64,000 bases of DNA from an uncultured Acetobacterium sp. (GTDB taxonomy: Bacteria; Bacillota; Clostridia; Eubacteriales; Eubacteriaceae), in NCBI RefSeq assembly GCF_963664135.1, contig NZ_OY760905.1, positions 2,692,736-2,756,735 on the forward strand, read 5' to 3'. This document shows, piece by piece, positions 60,088 to 64,000 of this stretch. Positions within the stretch are counted from its first letter, which is position 1; every line of letters begins with the position of its first letter. The notes below the pieces were generated by a model, which was given only the letters and a program-made list of their open reading frames with translations, made no database searches and was not told the DNA's origin. A program made the position numbers and the translations under genes.

Positions 60088-61221
60088 ATGAAAAAGCATG
60101 AAATTTCAATCGTAGACGATGAACCTATCAATTTGATGATTTTAAAAAAATTATTGAGTCCCTCTTTTCTTATTCGAGCCTATAAATCTGGGGAGGAACT
60201 GATTCAGGCCGTTGAAAAAGGAATAAAGCCGGATCTGATTCTCATGGATATTATGATGCCGGGAATGGATGGTTATGAAACACTGTCAGAGTTACAGAAA
60301 AATCCAGACAATCTGGGAATTCCGGTCATCTATATTTCAGCACTGGATAGCCTGATTGATGAAGAAAAGGGATTTCATTTGGGGGCGGTGGATTATATCA
60401 TTAAACCGTTTCGGCTAGGGATTGTGTTGGCCAGAGTCAATGCCCATGTGGAACTGAAACAAGCCCGGGATCGACTTAAAAATCAGAATGCCTGGCTGGA
60501 AGCTGAAGTCAAACGACGGATGGTAGAGAACCAGCTGATCCAGGACACAACCTTGAATGTTTTTGCAGAATTAGTTGAAACCAGGGATAATGATACCGCT
60601 AATCATGTTTTGCGGACTCAGAACTATGTCAGAATTATCGCTGAGCGATTACAAAAAAACGAGAAATACAAAAGTCGGTTGGGTGATGATACCATCGAGC
60701 GGATTGTTAAAGCAGCGCCCCTTCATGATATTGGCAAGATCGGGATTCCTGATGCCATCTTGCTAAAGCCGGGAAAACTTGACTTTGAGGAATATGAGAT
60801 TATGAAAACCCATTGTAAAATAGGTGGAAATGCCATTCGTCTGGCCATTAATAAAACATTGTCCGGCAGTAACAGTGAAAATGAACAGGGCGAAATAACA
60901 GCGCTTTATTTTCTGGAAGAAGCTGAAAAAATTATGAACTATCATCATGAACGATGGGATGGAAAAGGGTATCCGGAAGAACTGTACGGCGATAAAATTC
61001 CTATATCGGCACGGATCATGGCTCTGGCTGATGTTTTTGATGCGCTCACTACCGTTCGACCCTATAAAAAAGCATGGAGTATGGAAGCTGTTGTTGATTA
61101 TATCTTGGAACAAAAAGGGATGCAGTTTGATCCCGACGTAGTGGATGCTTTTGAGCATGAAGTGGAAGCATTTAGAGACGTATTAGTTAACTATCAAACA
61201 ACCAGTTATAACACTCGGTAG
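60088..61221 (+). CDS. Response regulator with HD-GYP output domain, second copy
   Basis: A 377-aa protein: receiver (~5-120) with SIVDDEPINL, LILMDIMMPG (phosphorylated Asp), the Ser/Thr in YISAL and the Lys in IIKPF; coiled linker (~125-150); HD-GYP (~155-360) with HDIGKIGIPDAILLKPGKL, HHERWDGKGYP and DVFDALTT. It should degrade c-di-GMP when phosphorylated. It resembles the regulator at 17053-18162 in design and also precedes a hybrid kinase (18 nt gap). GGCGGGGG lies about 6 nt before the ATG. Confidence 0.92.
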   Translation: MKKHEISIVDDEPINLMILKKLLSPSFLIRAYKSGEELIQAVEKGIKPDLILMDIMMPGMDGYETLSELQKNPDNLGIPVIYISALDSLIDEEKGFHLGAVDYIIKPFRLGIVLARVNAHVELKQARDRLKNQNAWLEAEVKRRMVENQLIQDTTLNVFAELVETRDNDTANHVLRTQNYVRIIAERLQKNEKYKSRLGDDTIERIVKAAPLHDIGKIGIPDAILLKPGKLDFEEYEIMKTHCKIGGNAIRLAINKTLSGSNSENEQGEITALYFLEEAEKIMNYHHERWDGKGYPEELYGDKIPISARIMALADVFDALTTVRPYKKAWSMEAVVDYILEQKGMQFDPDVVDAFEHEVEAFRDVLVNYQTTSYNTR

Positions 61222-61239
61222 AACCAGATAAATGAGAGG

Positions 61240-64000
61240 ATGGTGAGTCACTCAGTGAATCAGGATAATGCTGTTCTGGAGCAACAAAATAAAATTTTAG
61301 ATGCATATTTCGAAATGGTGCCGGATCTTTTGTTTCTAACTGATTCCCAGGGTATCATTCTCGAATACCGGGCAAAAAGAAGTTCGGATCTTTATATACC
61401 ACCAGAAGTATTTCTAGGTAATAAAATCAATGAGGTATTACCTCCGGAAGGGAATACGGCGTTCTCAACGGGGATGAACAGTGCTAAAGCCACTGGCGAA
61501 ATGCAGACCTTTGAATATAATCTCCCTTATGAAGATGGCAACCGTCGTTTTGAGTGCCGGATGAGCTGGCTGCCAGACAATGAATGTTTCATTGATGTAG
61601 TCAGAGACATTACTGATTCCGATCAACTCAGGCTACATACCCAGTTGATCCGGGAAATTGGCCAGATGGAGTCGGGAATTAATGGTGATGTTGTCCGATT
61701 TGCGGAAGAAATAACGGAACTACTAATTAAACGATGGGGAAGTGATCGAATTTCAGTATGGCAATATAATAACGATCAAACCAGGATGGATTGTATTGAT
61801 CTTTACAAAAAAACGGATCAAAGCCATACAAAAAAAATAACCATGAACAGAGCGGATCAACCGCTGACTTTTGAGTATCTTATCAACAATCGCTATATGA
61901 TTATCGATGCAGAATCCGTTGAACCGCAGGAAAAAGATTACTGGAACGCCTATATGAAACCGCTGGGAGGGAAGACCTTACTTGTTTGCAGCATCTTGAG
62001 TAATGGGAAAGCAATCGGCTCCATTGGGTTTATGTATGTTGGTAAGGATCATCAATGGTCCAATGAAAAAATCTCTTTCGGTTGTCAGATAGCGGATCAA
62101 ATTGGGACGGCTTTTTTAAATCGCGAGCGGATGGAGATTACGCGGGCTTTACAGCAAAGCGAAGCCTTTTTAAAGCAGGCTCAGGAAGTTTCGAAGACTG
62201 GGCATTGGCGTTTTGATATTGGCACCAATAAACTGACCTGGTCCAATGAAACCTATCATATTTACGGAGTGGAAATCGATGCACCCCAAACATTTGAAAG
62301 TTTTATGAATGCTGTTTATCCGGCTGATCGACAAACAATACAGGATGTTTGGACAGAAAAATCAGCACAAGGTTTGCCCTTCACAATTCTGCATCGAATT
62401 GTAGTAGAAGACGAAATCCGATGGGTGGAAGAAAAATCGGAGTTTGAATTTGATGGAATGGGTCAGCCCATCTACAGCTGGGGAACGGTTCAGGATATAA
62501 CCGAAAAGATGAAATATCTGGAAGAACTGGAGGAGTATCAAAAGCACCTTGAGGAAATGGTTTTTTCTAGAACCACCGAATTGGAGGTTGCCAAGCTGGA
62601 AGCGGAGGCAGCAAATCAAGCAAAAAGCGCATTTCTGTCAAATATGAGCCATGAAATTCGGACCCCAATGAATGCTATCATCGGCCTTGCCCATCTTATC
62701 AGGCGCGATCCCCTGACCATACGTCAAGAGGAACAGCTTGACAAGTTGACCGAGGCGGCCAATCATTTGTTGCAGATCATTAACGATATATTGGATCTTT
62801 CAAAAATTGAAGCGGGCAAAATGCAAATCGATGCCCATGATTTTGAGCCCACTCGGGAGATTGACAGAGTTTGCAATATCTTAAGACCTGAAGCGGCTAA
62901 AAAAGATCTCAACCTGCTTGTGGATGTGGATCATATTCCCGTGGTGCTAAGAGGGGATTCGGTTCGTTTTGGTCAAATTTTACTTAATTTAATGGGCAAT
63001 GCCGTGAAGTTTACACAAAAAGGGAGCATCAAGATCGTCGCCCGGATTATTAAGCAGGATCAAAAACAGATTCGACTGCGATTTGAAGTTTGTGATACCG
63101 GAATTGGTATGTCAAAAGATCAGATGAAAGTCCTGTTTCAGGATTTTGTTCAGGCCGATGAATCGATGACCCGTCTTTATGGTGGCACGGGGTTAGGCTT
63201 GGCCATTAGCGGACGTCTGGTTAAATTTTTAGGTGGCAAAATTGGTGTCGAAAGTGAGTTGGAGAAGGGGAGTAGCTTCTGGTTTGAGTTGCCCTTTGAA
63301 ATATCGACGGCTCTTCCAAAAAACCGTATTAATCTGAAATCATCCGAAGAAATGCGGGTTTTAGTGATTGATGATTTGTTGGAAGCCCGCCAAATACTCA
63401 GTGGAATGCTCGCAGATTTTGGCATTTCCTGTGATGCCGTCAGTTCGGGAAAGGAAGGGTTGGAAGCAGTGGTGAAGGCAGATCAGCTGATGAACCCCTA
63501 TCGACTGATCCTGATGGACTGGAAAATGCCGGATATGGATGGAATTGATACGGCCTTGCTGCTTCAAACGCTGAATTTGAAAGCCCTGCCCACAGTGTAT
63601 TTGATTACCGGTTATGGTAATGAGCTTTCTTATGAAGAAGCACAAAGAGCCGGTATTAGTCGTATACTTGTCAAACCGATGACGCCGTCAACGCTCAACG
63701 ACGCATTAATGGAATTGCTGGAGAATGGTGTGGAAGCAAGAACACCTTCATCGCTGAAAGCGCTGGAGGAAAAATTAAAACAGTATCAGCAAGTGCACAT
63801 CCTGATTGTAGAGGATAACCTGATCAATCAGGAAATTGTTCGACAGCTCCTGGAGCCCTTTAAGTTTAAAGTTGAGCTGGCCGAAAATGGTCAGGAAGCG
63901 ATTAATAAGATCGCTCAGACAAAATTCGACTTGATCCTAATGGATGTGCAAATGCCGGTAATGGATGGATTGGAGGCAACCGCAATCATCAGAGGTTTAC
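61240..64000 (+). CDS. Hybrid sensor histidine kinase, 3' end outside window
   Basis: At least 920 residues, open to the window end. Order: PAS (~10-130), GAF (~140-290), PAS (~305-420), coiled coil, HisKA with [12 protein letters not shown] (~468), HATPase with LMGNAVKF and [12 protein letters not shown] (~560-685), receiver 1 (~705-825, [24 protein letters not shown]) and the beginning of receiver 2 (~848 on, [20 protein letters not shown]). No membrane helix is evident, so it is a cytosolic sensor. The start is uncertain: ATG 61240 touches GAGAGG, so GTG 61243 or 61255 may be used instead. It should pass phosphate to the HD-GYP regulator directly upstream. The end, perhaps with an Hpt domain, is not visible. 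Confidence 0.9.
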   Translation, partial: MVSHSVNQDNAVLEQQNKILDAYFEMVPDLLFLTDSQGIILEYRAKRSSDLYIPPEVFLGNKINEVLPPEGNTAFSTGMNSAKATGEMQTFEYNLPYEDGNRRFECRMSWLPDNECFIDVVRDITDSDQLRLHTQLIREIGQMESGINGDVVRFAEEITELLIKRWGSDRISVWQYNNDQTRMDCIDLYKKTDQSHTKKITMNRADQPLTFEYLINNRYMIIDAESVEPQEKDYWNAYMKPLGGKTLLVCSILSNGKAIGSIGFMYVGKDHQWSNEKISFGCQIADQIGTAFLNRERMEITRALQQSEAFLKQAQEVSKTGHWRFDIGTNKLTWSNETYHIYGVEIDAPQTFESFMNAVYPADRQTIQDVWTEKSAQGLPFTILHRIVVEDEIRWVEEKSEFEFDGMGQPIYSWGTVQDITEKMKYLEELEEYQKHLEEMVFSRTTELEVAKLEAEAANQAKSAFLSNMSHEIRTPMNAIIGLAHLIRRDPLTIRQEEQLDKLTEAANHLLQIINDILDLSKIEAGKMQIDAHDFEPTREIDRVCNILRPEAAKKDLNLLVDVDHIPVVLRGDSVRFGQILLNLMGNAVKFTQKGSIKIVARIIKQDQKQIRLRFEVCDTGIGMSKDQMKVLFQDFVQADESMTRLYGGTGLGLAISGRLVKFLGGKIGVESELEKGSSFWFELPFEISTALPKNRINLKSSEEMRVLVIDDLLEARQILSGMLADFGISCDAVSSGKEGLEAVVKADQLMNPYRLILMDWKMPDMDGIDTALLLQTLNLKALPTVYLITGYGNELSYEEAQRAGISRILVKPMTPSTLNDALMELLENGVEARTPSSLKALEEKLKQYQQVHILIVEDNLINQEIVRQLLEPFKFKVELAENGQEAINKIAQTKFDLILMDVQMPVMDGLEATAIIRGL

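Overview
The window reads as chromosomal DNA of a low-GC, anaerobic, acetogenic Clostridia bacterium, most like Acetobacterium or a close Eubacteriaceae relative. The signs are a three-component corrinoid O-demethylase operon, a DUF1638 protein, the [FeFe]-hydrogenase maturase HydF, an oxygen-sensitive class III ribonucleotide reductase under a cobalamin riboswitch, and a P-type ATPase with Na+/K+-ATPase-like membrane motifs. I saw no rRNA, tRNA, prophage, CRISPR array or intact transposon. The species name is an inference from gene content, not from a marker gene.

Layout. 1-5 kb: end of an EamA transporter, a secreted ChW-repeat DD-carboxypeptidase, a rhodanese lipoprotein, a nucleotidase-like HAD protein next to an IclR relic, and PhoH with a PIN domain. 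5-13 kb: a membrane GGDEF-EAL protein, the aspA-hydF operon behind a strong promoter and a leader terminator, a small membrane protein, an orphan CheW carrying an internal CZB domain, and a FlxA-like protein. 13-17 kb: an eRF1-like (baeRF) protein, serine acetyltransferase, then a gene graveyard of one WYL regulator and two GyrI-like genes. 17-25 kb: a REC-HD-GYP regulator with its hybrid kinase, an MFS transporter and a second GGDEF-EAL protein. 25-32 kb: a MarR/FMN-binding/flavodoxin operon with a clear operator, an ArAE-HAD fusion, and nrdDG with an NrdR-like box plus a B12 riboswitch. 32-43 kb: choloylglycine-hydrolase-like amidase, Ogt, DUF1638, a heterodimeric ABC exporter, a yjdF riboswitch and yjdF, thioredoxin, a Crp/Fnr regulator, an Eis-like acetyltransferase, and a ccdA-tlpA-DUF6132 thiol-redox operon. 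43-50 kb: a TPP-riboswitch thiamine salvage operon (cytX-thiM-thiE-HAD-thiD) and a frameshifted GGDEF/HD-GYP protein. 50-64 kb: a TetR gene divergent from the O-demethylase operon with paired operators, pdxST, a P2-type ATPase with two KTN proteins, and a second REC-HD-GYP plus hybrid kinase pair that runs off the end.

Two themes stand out. First, cyclic-di-GMP signalling is dense: two GGDEF-EAL proteins, one GGDEF/HD-GYP protein, and two REC-HD-GYP regulators each next to a hybrid kinase. Second, several units carry readable control circuits: B12, TPP and yjdF riboswitches, MarR and TetR operators over promoters, and a leader terminator before aspA.

The most promising candidates for an undescribed system are the Na+/K+-ATPase-like pump with two soluble KTN/RCK proteins and no Trk/Ktr channel, the orphan CheW-CZB protein, and the ABC exporter placed directly before a yjdF riboswitch unit.
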